From assembly GCA_001931875.2 (NCBI GenBank), contig MSJH02000351.1, positions 1 to 23,566 of the forward strand: DNA of 23,566 nt, given 5' to 3'. Position numbers and translations under genes: made by a program. Below, in pieces: positions 9,433-20,496 of the stretch (positions within the stretch are counted from its first letter, which is position 1; each line of letters begins with the position of its first letter). Below the pieces are notes generated by a model, which saw nothing but the letters and a program-made list of their open reading frames with translations, searched no databases and was not told where the DNA came from. This DNA comes from Byssochlamys sp. IMV 00236. Its lineage: Eukaryota; Ascomycota; Eurotiomycetes; Eurotiales; Thermoascaceae.

Positions 9433-12190
9433 TTACTTTTGAACTTCTGAAATAAGAAAAGCAATCTGCTCTGCAACTTCAGAAAGTCTTGTCTCCTGTT
9501 CTGAACCTCCTCCTCCAAAATGTCCACTATCCAAGTCTAATTTAAGAAGGGTGGTACTCTTGTTGTAAGTAGGTGGTGTAAAATGGCGTAGTCTGGCAAC
9601 AAATTTAAGCGGCTGCCAGTAAGCAACTCTTTGATCTTTCATTCCTCCTGTGACGAATAAGGATGGCAGAGACTCGTTGTTGTCAAAAAGCTCATTTGAT
9701 ATATTTTCATAGGGTGAGTATGAGGCTATGAGTTTATATGCGTCAGGATCGTCTGTAGGATTGCCCCATTCGGAATACTCTATCTGAGTTAAAGGTAAGT
9801 CTGGATTGAGCATAGCAGATAGAGGATCAAGAAAAGGGACCCTCAAAAGAAGAGCCTTGAAGAGATCTGGCCGCATATGAAGCATTGCACCTGTGTATGG
9901 CATAATTAACAGCAAGATAAAAAAAAAAAAAGACTACACCAACTTACCAACCAACAGTCCTCCTGCACTTGTGCCCATAGCAGCAAGTCGTTCAGGTGAA
10001 GTTAGCTTCATATTAATCAAATGCTCTGCAACAGATATAAAATCTTTAAAGCAGTTCATCTTTTTGCTCAATTTGCCATTCTCATACCAGGCCTTGCCCA
10101 GTTCACCGCCACCCCTTTTCGTTAATTTGTTACTATTATTTATCTTGCGCATTCACTTACTTACCTCACATGTGCCAATGCAATGACCCAACCTCGCTCT
10201 AAAAGAGGAAAGTGTTCTATACGAAAATCTATATCTGTTGAAGTGCCATACGCACCATAGGATCGCATTAGGAGTGGGTTCCTTGGAGATGTATTTAGCT
10301 AAAATTCAGGCATGCTTATTATTGTTTATATTACCTGCCATTTAATTCTATATCTTTCCTTTTGATCAGAGTCACAGGAATCTTCTCGCCATCGTGGGCT
10401 TGGACGTGCAATTGACTGCATGTGTACTTGTATCTATCAAACTCTAGAACGCGATTCTTACTGTTAAGATATAATGGGAATAGTAACATCTTTTACTTAC
10501 TTTGAATTGTCTGCACCCTTATTGGTGTCAGCTTTTTTGACACCATATTATATTCATATGTAGATTCATGAGTAAAAGGCGAAACAATGGAAAATCGAAA
10601 GAGTTCAGTGTCAAAATCCAAATTCGTCCCTGGTTGAACAACACAAAATTTTTCGGGCAAGTTTACTTCATGTGTCTGATTTGTCTGTAGGTCGTAACAT
10701 AAAATCATGGGCAAACCATCGCGACGACCATAGATCACAGCATGATTCTAAGAAAGTTTTAGCAGTAGCTTTTAGAAACACTTGCCATACCTGAAACAGA
10801 TCAACGTCTTCAATTTTTTCGGTCGGTTGCATTGTTATCAAATTGCTCCATGATGCTTTATCTTTTGCATTGTCAAATACTTGCATCAATTTAAAATTTT
10901 TGGCATTATCCGCATTTGTCAAGACATAGAACCTATCCTATTCATTTATATGTATGAGGTAAACATTTTGCACATGGCTCCTTTTTAACGTTTTAATTTA
11001 CGTGATGATGATCGACGTAATACTCAAGCCCTGGTTCGCGAGCTCTGATCAATTGCACTTGAGGCAACTTGTTATCAGAAAAGTCGTGTTGAGCATCAAT
11101 TACACGAACTTCAGATGAAGAAAGTGAATTTGCATTGATGGTTATATATTTCTATAGAAACACAGAATGTTACTATGGCAGTCAGTTCACAATGAGTTAT
11201 ATCCTACGCCATCCTTGGTACTGGTTATATCAACAAATATCGTGTCATTTGGCTCTTCAAAAACCAATATATCTTCTGACTGATCTGTTCCAATTCTATG
11301 AGCATAGACCTTTGATGGTTATTATTAATATTTTAACAACAGCAGTGTGTTTAAGCTTATTTCCATTACTTGATAGGGTCTTAATTGTGAATTAGGAACG
11401 GTATAATAAACCACATGATTGCTTGCCCATACAAAGTTAAACACGTTCTCCAAGATTTCATTCTACCATATAGATCAGTTGTCTGAACCTTTAGCCCGTC
11501 TCTACTTTCTAACCTCCCAATCCTCTCTGTCATTCAAGTCTTTGAAATGTAACTCGCCATATTCCATACCTTCTCTCTCTACATTGTAAGCAAATATAGT
11601 ATGATCAGGTGATAGTAATACTTTTCGAATCGACATATTTAATGATTTCAAGAAACCAGCATTCAACAGGACTTGCTGTAGTATAAAAGTAAGAACCATG
11701 ATTTAATACTACTTCTTTATCAACTCTACCTCACGTGCATCTCTACCTTCATCTAGCTTTTTTCGAAGGTAGACCATGCCATTAGTTGATGTAGTCGAGT
11801 AATACTCATATCCTTTAGCCACTGTTTTCAAAGGGGGTAATACATTGGGTAAATACAGCCTTTTTTTCATTTCTTGCAATACTATTCTGTGCAATAACTT
11901 GTGTCGACCAAGAAATTGACGTATGTAACTAAGTTGGGGGGATTAACAAAACAGTAATAGTTTATCCTTTTCTTACTTGTTTTCTGTTTTAATATAGGAT
12001 GCAACATCCTATTCATATCATCAATATATTTGAAAGCAATAGTACATGTAAAGCATATTACAGGGTTTGAAAGATCTTCCATCCAAGAAAACATATCTTT
12101 TCGAGTTATTCCATGATGCACTTGAATATCTTCTATTGCTTTAGGCTTTGGTAACTGAATTGGCTTTCTAAAATTGTGCGATCGAGTCAA
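9433..12190 (-). CDS. Oligopeptidase B-like serine peptidase (family S9A)
   Basis: Prolyl-oligopeptidase-family serine peptidase, with a seven-bladed propeller plus alpha/beta hydrolase, expected to cut short peptides after basic residues. Twelve exons: (start)-11977, 11881-11730, 11675-11514, 11462-11370, 11309-11208, 11151-11002, 10937-10791, 10747-10501, 10443-10335, 10281-10165, 10114-9948, 9890-9433. From 12190 they give 705 codons, the usual length. Family motifs include ENVFNFVWASN, EYYVDHHHDRFYVLTNAD, NPLLMRSYGAYG, ALAHVRGGGELGKAWYE and EYSEWGNP. The catalytic triad is Ser in GTSAGG (about 546; oligopeptidase B usually has GGSAGG), Asp in GGMKDQRVAYWQP (about 636) and His in DSGHFGGGG (about 675). 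Intron 11882-11976 is longer than usual (95 nt). Oddity: no ATG is found at the expected start. The codon at 12190 is TTG, and upstream lies either an in-frame stop or, after a 28-nt pseudo-intron, a basic hydrophobic RLLLFSKTTFK. Confidence 0.88.
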
Positions 12191-12603
12191 GATCTGTTAA
12201 ATGAATAGGAAACACACATACTTTGAAAGTAGTTTTCGAAAAGAGAAGAAGCCTCTGGATTGCTGATGGACAAGCACCCTTTTATATAGTTTGTTGTTTT
12301 TTAGCTGTATGCTTTTTTATTATTATGTGGAATATCTACCATCGAGCAGTTTTATGTCCATGGGTTATAATAAGCATTAAATGAAAAAGAAAGAGCTTTC
12401 GTGTTTATCCAATCATATAAAAGATAAATAAAGAGAAAAAAACACACACCAAGGACCAATATTTTCTCGCTACCACGTAGCTTTTGTTCTAATGTGCTCA
12501 CATTCGTTATTAAAAGATAAAACAAGGTTTAAAGGGTCAATCGCTTTCCATTCTACAAAATAGTGTCATTTTTTTGAGTTTTATTAATCAAAAGTATAAT
12601 CAT
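12191..12603. promoter_or_regulatory. Promoter of the S9 peptidase and 3' flank of QCR1
   Basis: On the minus strand a TATA box TATATAAA lies at 12281-12288, about 90 nt before the first recognisable coding codon, followed by a CT-rich leader. The QCR1 poly(A) hexamer AATAAA (minus) is at 12580-12585, about 20 nt beyond its stop. No other gene is seen in this interval. Confidence 0.55.
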
Positions 12604-14259
12604 TTAGAATCTAAATAAAATATATAAGTCATCAAAAAGTAGTAATTCCAATAGTAAATCTTACCTGTTGTACGCCATGTTACCACGAACTCTATTGTAG
12701 TCAGTTAAGCCTTCACAAGGACCGTGACCAACAACGGCAATTTCTTGGTCCCAGATGTATTTATAGGCAGACTTGCGAATATCATTTACGCTAATCTTGT
12801 TGATGGTAGCCTTTAATTCGTCAGCACTCAAGTGCTTTCCGGAAGCAAGAACTTGGGAACCAATATCTTGTGCAACAGCGCAAGTAGAGTCGAGGCTCAA
12901 TAATAAGCTGCCCTTAACTTGTTGCTTTGCACGTTCAACTTCAGAAGCAGTAACAGATGTAGAAAGACGGTTCCATTCCTTTTGAAGGAAGTGGACGAAA
13001 TCATCAATTTGGGCTCTGTTTTCAGTTTCTACGTACATTCCCCACAAACCGGTATCCTTGTATCCCTTGGTAAATGAGGCAAAGGCGTTGGCGAGTTTGT
13101 TTTCGCTTGTGATGTTGGATAATTTGGAAGAAAGGAAAGGAGCACCATTCAAGTTCTTGTCCCAAGCACCAATGATGGCTTGCATAACAAGCAAGTGGAA
13201 GTAGTCCTCAGAGAGGTAGGGAGCACCTTCAACAGCAAGGGCAATACGAGCTTGAGGTAAGACATCATCACGGAGACGAATTTCTGAGCCAGTGAATGCA
13301 GGCTTGTCAGTAGCAACATTGGAAGCAGAAGCAGCAAGGCTCTTGAAGTTCTCTTCAGCATAACGAACAAGAGCTTCATGGTCAACAGCACCAGAGCCGA
13401 CAAGGACCATACGGTCGGCAGTGTAATATTGCTTGTGGAAGGTAGATAAATCATCGGCTGTCAATTGTTCAACGGTTTCCTTGATACCTTCGACAGGACG
13501 TCCCAAAGATTCTCCTTGGAAGGCGGTGGCGTGTAAGTGATCGAAAACGACAGCTTCAAAATCGTTTTGGGCATCTTCTTGTTGCTTCAAAACAGCTGAG
13601 CGGTGCTTATCAACAGTGGTGGAATCAATCTTGGTGTTTTGAATAAGGTCAGCAAGAATTTGAACAGACTCCTTTACGTTGGCTCCTAAGGTCTTGGCTG
13701 CATAGTAAGTTTGTTCACGGCCAGTTTGGGCGTTGAGGACACCACCAACTTTCTCGAATTTGGCGGCTTGATCCTACATTGAAAAAAGGATCTGTTAATG
13801 TCTGTCAATATAAATTGCAATCCATTTTTTCTTTTTCTTTCATTCTCTTTCTAGTCATTGTTTTATTCAATTGTGCTGTGTGTATATCTTTTCTCTTTCT
13901 CTCTCTCTCCCATGTTTCTGAAATATCATATTGTAAATTGACATTTTACCTGAAGAGCAACGTGTTCCAAAAAGTTGGCAGTACCGTTGGCCTTGGCAGA
14001 TTCATGGCGAGAACCGGCTTCGATCCAAACACCAACAGTAGCTGCTCCAGAAGAGGCATTTTCGTCGGTGGCAACAGTAAGACCGTTGGGCAAGTTAGTA
14101 ATGCGAGTAGCACCAGCTTGCTTGGCGGCAGTAGCCAAAGGACGAACAAACTGTGACATGTAAGTAAAAAGTGATGTTATAATTTGGTGTTTTTTTTTTT
14201 ACCTGCTTGGTTAAGCCAACATTAGCTTGTAAGGTGTTAGCAAGAAGCCTAGAAGCCAT
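12604..14259 (-). CDS. QCR1: Cytochrome bc1 complex core protein 1 (M16 family, MPP-beta-like)
   Basis: Subunit of mitochondrial respiratory complex III, 457 residues, the same size as yeast Cor1. Exons: 14259-14203, 14150-13950, 13773-12665, 12610-12604, with introns of 52, 176 and 54 nt (1374 nt in all). The last exon is only 7 nt and supplies the final F and the stop. The N terminus MASRLLANTLQANVGLTKQF, then VRPLATAAKQ, is a typical mitochondrial presequence (Arg/Lys, no acids). M16 core features: TRITNLPNGLTVATDENASSG, GVWIEAGSRHES, FLEHV, GGVLNAQTGREQTYYAAK, the Gly-rich region, and the C-terminal GLTDYNRVRGNM. The zinc-binding HxxEH of active MPP-beta reads NFLEH here, so the first histidine is lost and processing activity is unlikely, arguing for a structural core subunit. 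In some fungi one protein serves both roles; a catalytic MPP-beta would then be encoded elsewhere. Confidence 0.92.
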
Positions 14260-14643
14260 TTTGAATTCTTAATTTAAAGAAAGAGTGGGGAGAAAATAGC
14301 AAAATAGAAAAAAATCGGCTCTCTCAGCACTTTTCTGTGGCCAGATAACTTTTTTACCCCCTTCACAAATTGGCTTCGAAGGGGGGCTGGAAATTAAAAA
14401 AAATAAATACGTCACAACGATCAAGTCGAATTTGATTTGCACGGACAGTGAAGACTAATTCGGATCGAACATCGGACATCTTCCGAAGTAGTATTTCTAA
14501 TTTTGGACTACACATATCACATCAAGTTTTTGGTCATTAACTAGACATTTGTTGTATGCTGTGATACGATTGACAACAATAACTGAGATATAAAGATGCT
14601 ATTTGAATCAATCTATACACTTTTACTTCTTTAACCTTCAAAT
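14260..14643. promoter_or_regulatory. Divergent promoter region QCR1 / MSH5
   Basis: 384 bp separate the two start codons, so one non-coding block serves a respiratory gene (minus) and a meiotic gene (plus). A TATAAA at 14589-14594 lies 50 nt before the MSH5 ATG. On the QCR1 side there is a pyrimidine-rich stretch (minus strand) and a C-rich patch around 14354-14386. No further gene is seen. Confidence 0.5.
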
Positions 14644-17600
14644 ATGGAGTCTATAGCATGCATTCAGTTGAAAGGAAATAAACTAGGCTATTCCTTTTAC
14701 TCTGGCGAAACTTTAAAACTATATGTTATGGAAGATGCACTGGAATCCAATGATTTTTCATATACAGACGCACGTAAGCTTGTCTCTAGTAAATGTTCAC
14801 AAGGATTTATCTAACTTGGGAACATCAGTCATCACTCAATTTATGCTAAAGTCTATATTAATACCTGACTCAAGCAGTGATGAGTTTGTTAATTTTTTAC
14901 AAGGATATGGTAATGATAGCATTAAAGGCTTCGATATCAATACAAAATTTTTTAGATGAAACAATTATGATAAGGAGAATTGCTACCAAGGAGTTTGCTT
15001 TTGACAAGGGCAGATATACAGTGCTGAATTGGTATATTGACTACGTTCATTCGCAACAAGACAACGTTTCTACTGTAGGAACAGATGTCATAAACTATAA
15101 TATGATACTTGTCGATCCTGAACAAGGAAATAAGACACATAGCTACTTACAATTGGAAGGGCTCATCAATTTAAACGAAAGTCAATTGACGGTAAAGAAA
15201 ACAATTAAGAAAATACCTACAAGACGTGTTTACAAGATAATAGATTGGATGTGCAGGCGTGCTTTTGAAACATATACGTAAACATGAACAGCAAAATGTA
15301 GACAGTGTAGATGAAAGTAGATCATCTCTTCAACCTACTTTTCTTGAAGTGTTTTCAAGGTAGGATACTTTAATTGGAGATAGAAAAGTGACAACCTAAA
15401 TCCAGCCTTTCCACGAATAGTGACGCATATATGCATGTCAGTTTGGATGTAGCAAGGTATACAGTGTTGCCTTGTATAGTAGAGCTCAAATAAAATAAAT
15501 GATGAAACTAGATCATTAAGTATATTTGAATACGATTCGCATCCCAACATGCATCAAAAAAGGGGGAAAGAAGGTCATTCACTTTTTGGTACAAGTTTAG
15601 TTTGTATCGCTTCTATTGTTACTTATTTTTCTTCAGGTCTTTTGAATAAAACCAAAAGTATACTCGGGCAGTATCGTCTAAAGGAATGGGTCATGCGTCC
15701 AACAACAATCAGGAAAACGATTGAAGAAAGACATGCATTTATAGAATTTCTTATCCGTTCAGATGTAAGAGAAGAGCTTCAAGAGCTTCGATCATACTTG
15801 TCACAAATAAAGAATATTCATCGGTTACTGTCAAAAGTAAAGGAACATAAAGCGACACCTAATGATTGGCAGCATATTCTAAAGGTAAAGGACAATGGCC
15901 TATATGCTAGTATTAAAATCAGGTATAGTTTGCATATTATTCTATCTGCATCTTTGGTCTTTTGAGTCAGATACAATCCATCAATAGCGCAGAACAACTG
16001 CCTATTTTTCAAAGCATTCAAGACCACACACCAGATATAGAAGACATGAAAGTTGTTGGTACAGATATTAATAACTTGGTAAAAAAAAAGTCATTTTTCA
16101 GCACTAAACAATTTAACAAAAATACTTCAAGATTGACTTTGAAGCTAGTAAACACGAGGGTCGAAATATCATAAAAGGAAAATTAGACGCGGTAAAAGAG
16201 AGAGAGAGAATAAGCTTGGTTATTAGCAATTATAAAAATAAATAATGTTTAGGAACTGGATTTTTTAAAATCAAGATATGAAAATATGGACACCTACTTG
16301 GTAAGGGAACAAAGTGAAAATTTGTAAATATAAAACTGACGCTTCAAAAGCTTGAAGTAGCTCAGGAGATTGGTTCAAACTTGCCACATGAAATAAAAGC
16401 TGCTCTCAACGTAGTTTACTTTCCGCAACTAGGTTACCTCATTGTCTTGCCCAAGTACCGTCAGGCGTCAGAATCTGGAAATCAAAGTAATCATAGTCAG
16501 AGCACAGCCATAAGTGATGATCCATATCTATGTCTCTCTGGATTTGAATTGCAGGTAATAGGATAAGTAACAAACCAGCTTTTAAATAATCAACATATCA
16601 CAGTTTACGACTGCAGATAGTTTATACTACAAGAACGAAAGAACAAAAGGTAAAACACAAGAAGAAAACTTATGAGAGCTCTTTTAAACATTTGATGTAG
16701 AATTAGATAGAACAATTGGTGACATACACTCCATGATCACAGATAAGGAAATTGAAATCATCCAAGGACTCTCAGAAAGGGTGTTGGGACACACGAAGCA
16801 ATTTTCTGGTATTGCAGATATATTATCTAGCCTTGATTGGTATTTTAAGCAGATATGATTGTTATTTTATATATTTATAGTTACTTTTCTTAGTCTGGCA
16901 TCGCTAGCTATAGTTGCTTTAAAATTTAATTATACCAAGCCCAAGATGACTGATACGAATGAGCTAAAGATTGTTCAAGGGAGGTAAGAACACACAAACT
17001 TGGATTATAATCTTGTTATCTAACGAAGTGCGCACTCAGACATCCTCTTCAAGAGTTATGCGTGGATGTTTTTATACCAAATGATACACACTTGGAAGGC
17101 GGGAAAGGATTCGAGTACGCTCAAGATAGCCTTAGTCTTTTTACAAAATCAGTAAGAGCAAGTGACCAAAACGAAGCTTCAAAGAGTATCTCTACTGCCA
17201 TCAATAGCATACAGGTGGTGACTGGAGCCAACTTTTCTGGAAAGAGTGTTTATCTGAAGCAAGTCGCACTCATAACATACATGGCTCATATAGGGAGGTA
17301 TAATAAAAGAAGTAATGAATAATGGGCCCTTCTAAGTTGGATATATAGCTTTGTGCCTGCTCAAGAGACTATTATTGGCATCACTGATAGGATATACACA
17401 AGAATACAAACATTGGAAACCATTTTAAAGGTATTTTCACACTCTTTAATTTTTATTATTATTATTTTTTAGTAAGCATCATCTCGAAATAGCCTCAAAG
17501 TGCTTTTGCTTACGATTTGCAGCAATTAAAAAAGGCTTTGCATAACAGCACATCCCGTAGCTTGGTGATTATTGATGAATTTGGCAAGGTATTAGACTAT

Positions 17601-18238
17601 AACTTACGTGATCGAAATGAATCTTATGTCTAAAAAAAAGGGTACTGAGAGTACAGATGGCGCTTCATTATTTTGTTCAGTGCTAGGGTACTTTTTATCC
17701 ATGACAGACAATTGTCCAAAAGTTCTGGCTAGCACACATTTTCATGGTAACAATATAACCTTTATTTTTAAAACAAATATAGACGCATTGCATGTAGATG
17801 TCATAAGTCAAAATATTCTGTCAATCCAAGATCGTATTACGCTATCGCAAACAGAAATTCTGTATCAAGAATTAAGCGAAATCGAAGGCGAACCTAAAAA
17901 AGATGAAGCTGTCTTCTTATACCGCATTGTACCTGGCAACAGCTATCTTTCATCTTTTGGCATATGGTGCGCTGGCATTGCTGGTTTACCTATATCGATT
18001 GTCGAAAGAGGTATAGTTAAACCAAACATTTGATTCTTCATTAACACTTCATACAGCCCTGTTGTTGTCGGAAAAATATGCAAAAGGAGACGAGATTGAT
18101 AGGATAGAAAGTACAGAGGAGCACAAACATTTTGAAGATCTCGAGTTCATTGCTCGTACCTTTGTAACCTCAGATATCAATGAAATCAATCCTCGGATGA
18201 TGATAGAGTCTATTAAGCATCTGTTGGGCAGAGATTAA
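14644..18238 (+). CDS. MSH5: Meiotic MutS homologue MSH5
   Basis: ATPase that pairs with MSH4 to stabilise meiotic crossover intermediates; 870 residues over 20 exons. Introns: 14774-14828, 14910-14955, 15192-15243, 15360-15420, 15457-15511, 15589-15636, 15923-15966, 16079-16131, 16192-16252, 16301-16350, 16555-16603, 16650-16700, 16840-16893, 16984-17039, 17298-17348, 17431-17492, 17589-17640, 17747-17782, 18011-18056. CDS 2613 nt is a multiple of three. MSH5-specific stretches: SHPNMHQKRGKEGHSLFGLL, GQYRLKEWVMRPTT, LNVVYFPQLGYLIVLP, QGRHPLQELCVDVFIPND. Walker A is TGANFSGKS (usual TGPNxxGKS), followed by SFVPAQETIIGITDRIYTRI, then Walker B SLVIIDEFGKGTESTDGASL and the STHFH switch. Exon 5 is 36 nt. 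The intron at 17747 is only 36 nt and in frame, and 15923-15966 uses a weak TTGAG acceptor. AATAAA follows at 18256-18261. The gene looks intact. Confidence 0.93.
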
Positions 18239-18255
18239 GAAAGAGCTTTATTTTA

Positions 18256-18261
18256 AATAAA
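18256..18261 (+). terminator. Candidate poly(A) signal of MSH5
   Basis: AATAAA lies 18 nt downstream of the MSH5 TAA stop. Confidence 0.5.
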
Positions 18262-18347
18262 AAGCAATGTAAACTGAGCATTGCGCGCTCAAATGAGGGC
18301 TTAATTTTGCATAATCGCATATAAATAGAGAGTACAGTCTTTATTGT

Positions 18348-18711
18348 TTATTCATAACTTTTCTTCTTTACATTTGTGAAGTTAATTTGCTTCAAGTCTA
18401 GGTACTCAAACAGCAAACCTTCTTTCGCCTTTCCTTGTTCGACCAATATATTCTGCAGCCTGAGCAACAATTCAAGTAATTTTTACTAGATAAAGGCAAT
18501 ATTTCATCTAATGTACGAACCAATAATTGCTTTTCTGTTCGTCTCTACTTCTTTGATGTTCCTCGTATTCAGGATTAGAAGTACTATCAACATCGCCAAT
18601 CATGGTGTCCATTACCACATGAAGCTTTGATATGTCATCAGAATACAAGATTGACCTGTTGCTTGAGATGGCTGGAGCTGTCTGTCGGCACGTTAGACTA
18701 TTTGATATCAA
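18348..18711 (-). CDS. Possible small gene or gene fragment of unknown function
   Basis: Two minus-strand coding-like pieces, unresolved as a gene. Piece one (about 18681-18517) reads APAISSNRSILYSDDISKLH and goes on to MDTMIGDVDSTSNPEYEEHQ, then RSRDEQKSNYWF. It is preceded by a good branch point and acceptor (TCTAACGTGCCGACAG, ending 18682). Piece two starts at 18459 after a GT-AG intron (18516-18460, 57 nt). In one phase it gives AAEYIGRTRKGERRFAV and stops at 18406. With donor GTTCGT one codon earlier it gives LQNILVEQGKAKEGLLFEYL and runs on to a stop at 18348. No family is recognised and no upstream first exon was found; the internal ATG at 18615 may be the start. A plus-strand frame at 18632 (MSSEYKIDLLLEMAGAVCRH) overlaps and is an alternative reading. 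Confidence 0.35.
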
Positions 18712-19080
18712 AAGTCTTTTTCAGTTCTACTTTTTCAAACACACACACACATTTACAACACCTTTTCTACATCAGATTACTTTTGGAACAAGAAACGTTG
18801 TTAAAAGTTTATATTTTTATTTTTCAATAAAAAGGAAGGAAAAACATCATCGCTTCAGGTATGCTAATTTAGTCCCTACTAGCATCTTATCAGTGCAAGA
18901 CATCAGTTCCCGTAAGCCAATCAAATTGCTTGAAATTTCAGGTAATTATGCAACCTTTTTTAATATGTGTGTGTGTGTATATATATAAAGAATTTTTGTA
19001 GTTGGGCAATCTATTTCTGGAAATGATGTATTTATTAAAAAAAGTTTCTTAATTTTTCTACGTTTTTCTTGATTGCATAA
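18712..19080. promoter_or_regulatory. Upstream region of the casein kinase 1 gene
   Basis: Non-coding or unresolved. It contains a CA dinucleotide run near 18738-18750 and a GT run passing into TATATATAAAG at 18979-18990, a plausible TATA element about 90 nt before the kinase ATG. A plus-strand stretch around 18895-18942 (QDISSRKPIKLLEIS) has coding-like composition and donor/acceptor-like ends, but I could not join it to a gene. Confidence 0.4.
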
Positions 19081-20432
19081 ATGACCCAACAGATTGTACT
19101 TGCTCACAAGGAACCAGACATGCTCGAAAATAGCATTGTAGGAATTCAGTACAAAGTAGGCAAAAAAGTAGGAGAAGGGAGTTTTGGCATAATATATGAA
19201 GGAAAGCATAAAGACTTTTGATTATAACTTGTGTGTTTATTAAATTATAATATAGGTCTCAACTTGCTGAATAATGAAAAGGTCGCAATAAAGTTTGAAT
19301 CAAGGGACTGCGAGGCGCCACAGCTAAAGGACGAATACAGAGCATATAAAATATTGGCTGGAACAGGTTCGTTGAGTACGCGCTTGATGTATTGCATTAT
19401 TCAGTACTGAAAGAAAAAGTATTTCCATCTTTTAGCGGGAATACCAAATGCGTATTATTTTGGAAATGAAAAGACGCACAATATCCTGGTCATCGATCTA
19501 CTGGGTCCAAGCCTAGAGGATATGTTTGATATGTGTGAAAGAAAGTTCTCGATCAAGACAGTGACCATTTTGGCTATTCAAATGGTATTAAAAAGTATTC
19601 AGCTACCAGATTTAATAAACTCTTCTTTTTATTTTCTTAATACAGGTCAATTTGATGCAATCAGTTCATGAGAAAGGGTTGATTTATCGAGACGTCAAAC
19701 CGGATAATTTTCTTTTGGGCAGACCAAATACAAAGCATGAAAACGATATTTATCTAATTGACTTTGGTATGGCTAAATTATACAGGCGCCCTCGGACAAA
19801 TCAACATATACCTTATAGAGAGGGAAAGAATCTGACAGGAACAGCTCGTTATATGAGCATCAATACACATCTCGGAAGAGGTAAAGGAATTATACGCGTC
19901 ATAACTAGCTAACTTTTGTTAGAGCAATCACGTCGTGATGACCTAGAGGCTTTGGGTCATGTCTTTATGTACTTTTTACGTGGATCACTTCCATGGCAGG
20001 GACTAAAAGCACCAACAAATAAACAAAAGTATGAAAAAATTGGAGAGACAAAAAGAGCAACAGGTGTACAAGCACTTTGTGAAGGATACCCCGGTAAGAC
20101 AATGTGAGTTGGCTTTACCCCTTCTCTCTCTATTCTTACCTTTTTTTTTTTTTTAATTGCTGCATTCAGATCAGTTTGCAAAGTATTTACGTTATGTACG
20201 ACAGCTTGATTTTGAAGAGGACCCAGATTATGACTGGATAAAAGGATTGTTTTTTGATGTGCTCAAGGAACAAGATCAAGATACCGTTATGTATGACTGG
20301 ATGCTATTGGATGATACTCAACATTGGCAATTACTGACACCCGAGGAAAGAAAGCGATGGATACGTAAGAAAAGACATCAAGCTCTTAAGCGAAAAAGAT
20401 CTGCTCAGATACCAGAAAATGAAGCATGTTAA
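19081..20432 (+). CDS. Casein kinase 1, Yck-like
   Basis: Ser/Thr protein kinase of the CK1 family, 349 residues. Exons: 19081-19201, 19256-19366, 19436-19584, 19646-19880, 19923-20093, 20170-20432 (1050 nt). Motifs: glycine loop [21 protein letters not shown] (catalytic Lys), [37 protein letters not shown], catalytic loop [14 protein letters not shown] (YRD, as in Yck kinases), [12 protein letters not shown], and the CK1-specific SIN sequence [20 protein letters not shown] replacing APE. The tail is short and basic ([13 protein letters not shown]) and ends in a single Cys, unlike the long tail with two Cys that palmitoylates yeast Yck1/2. Oddity: the first intron (19202-19255, 54 nt) starts GA, not GT, and ends TATAG. 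It must be removed to keep the frame, as read-through meets a TGA within seven codons. The 3' end converges on the next gene, 64 bp away. Confidence 0.92.
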
Positions 20433-20476
20433 AAGACTACTTTATTTTTTTCATATATAGCAATAGATTCATGTAC

Positions 20477-20482
20477 AATAAA
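20477..20482 (+). terminator. Candidate poly(A) signal of the casein kinase gene
   Basis: AATAAA lies 45 nt after the kinase stop, inside the 64-bp gap to the convergent hydrolase gene, so the two transcripts probably overlap at their 3' ends. Confidence 0.45.
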
Positions 20483-20496
20483 CGCTTCCTTTCTTT

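Noticed and set aside
10461..10496. A 36-nt intron joining SN to KNR in the peptidase
   Set aside because: The 57-nt alternative 10444-10500 has a better donor (GTAAGT), a CTTAAC branch point and acceptor TTCTAG, and also keeps the frame.
12000..12060. Possible extra intron in the peptidase at SNP-VICFTCTIAFK-YIDD
   Set aside because: A GT is present, but no AG acceptor occurs before the conserved YIDDMNR stretch, so the segment is read as exon.
13149..13454. Leu-rich minus-strand frame within QCR1
   Set aside because: It is an out-of-phase reading of QCR1 exon 3, which has full M16-family similarity in its own frame.
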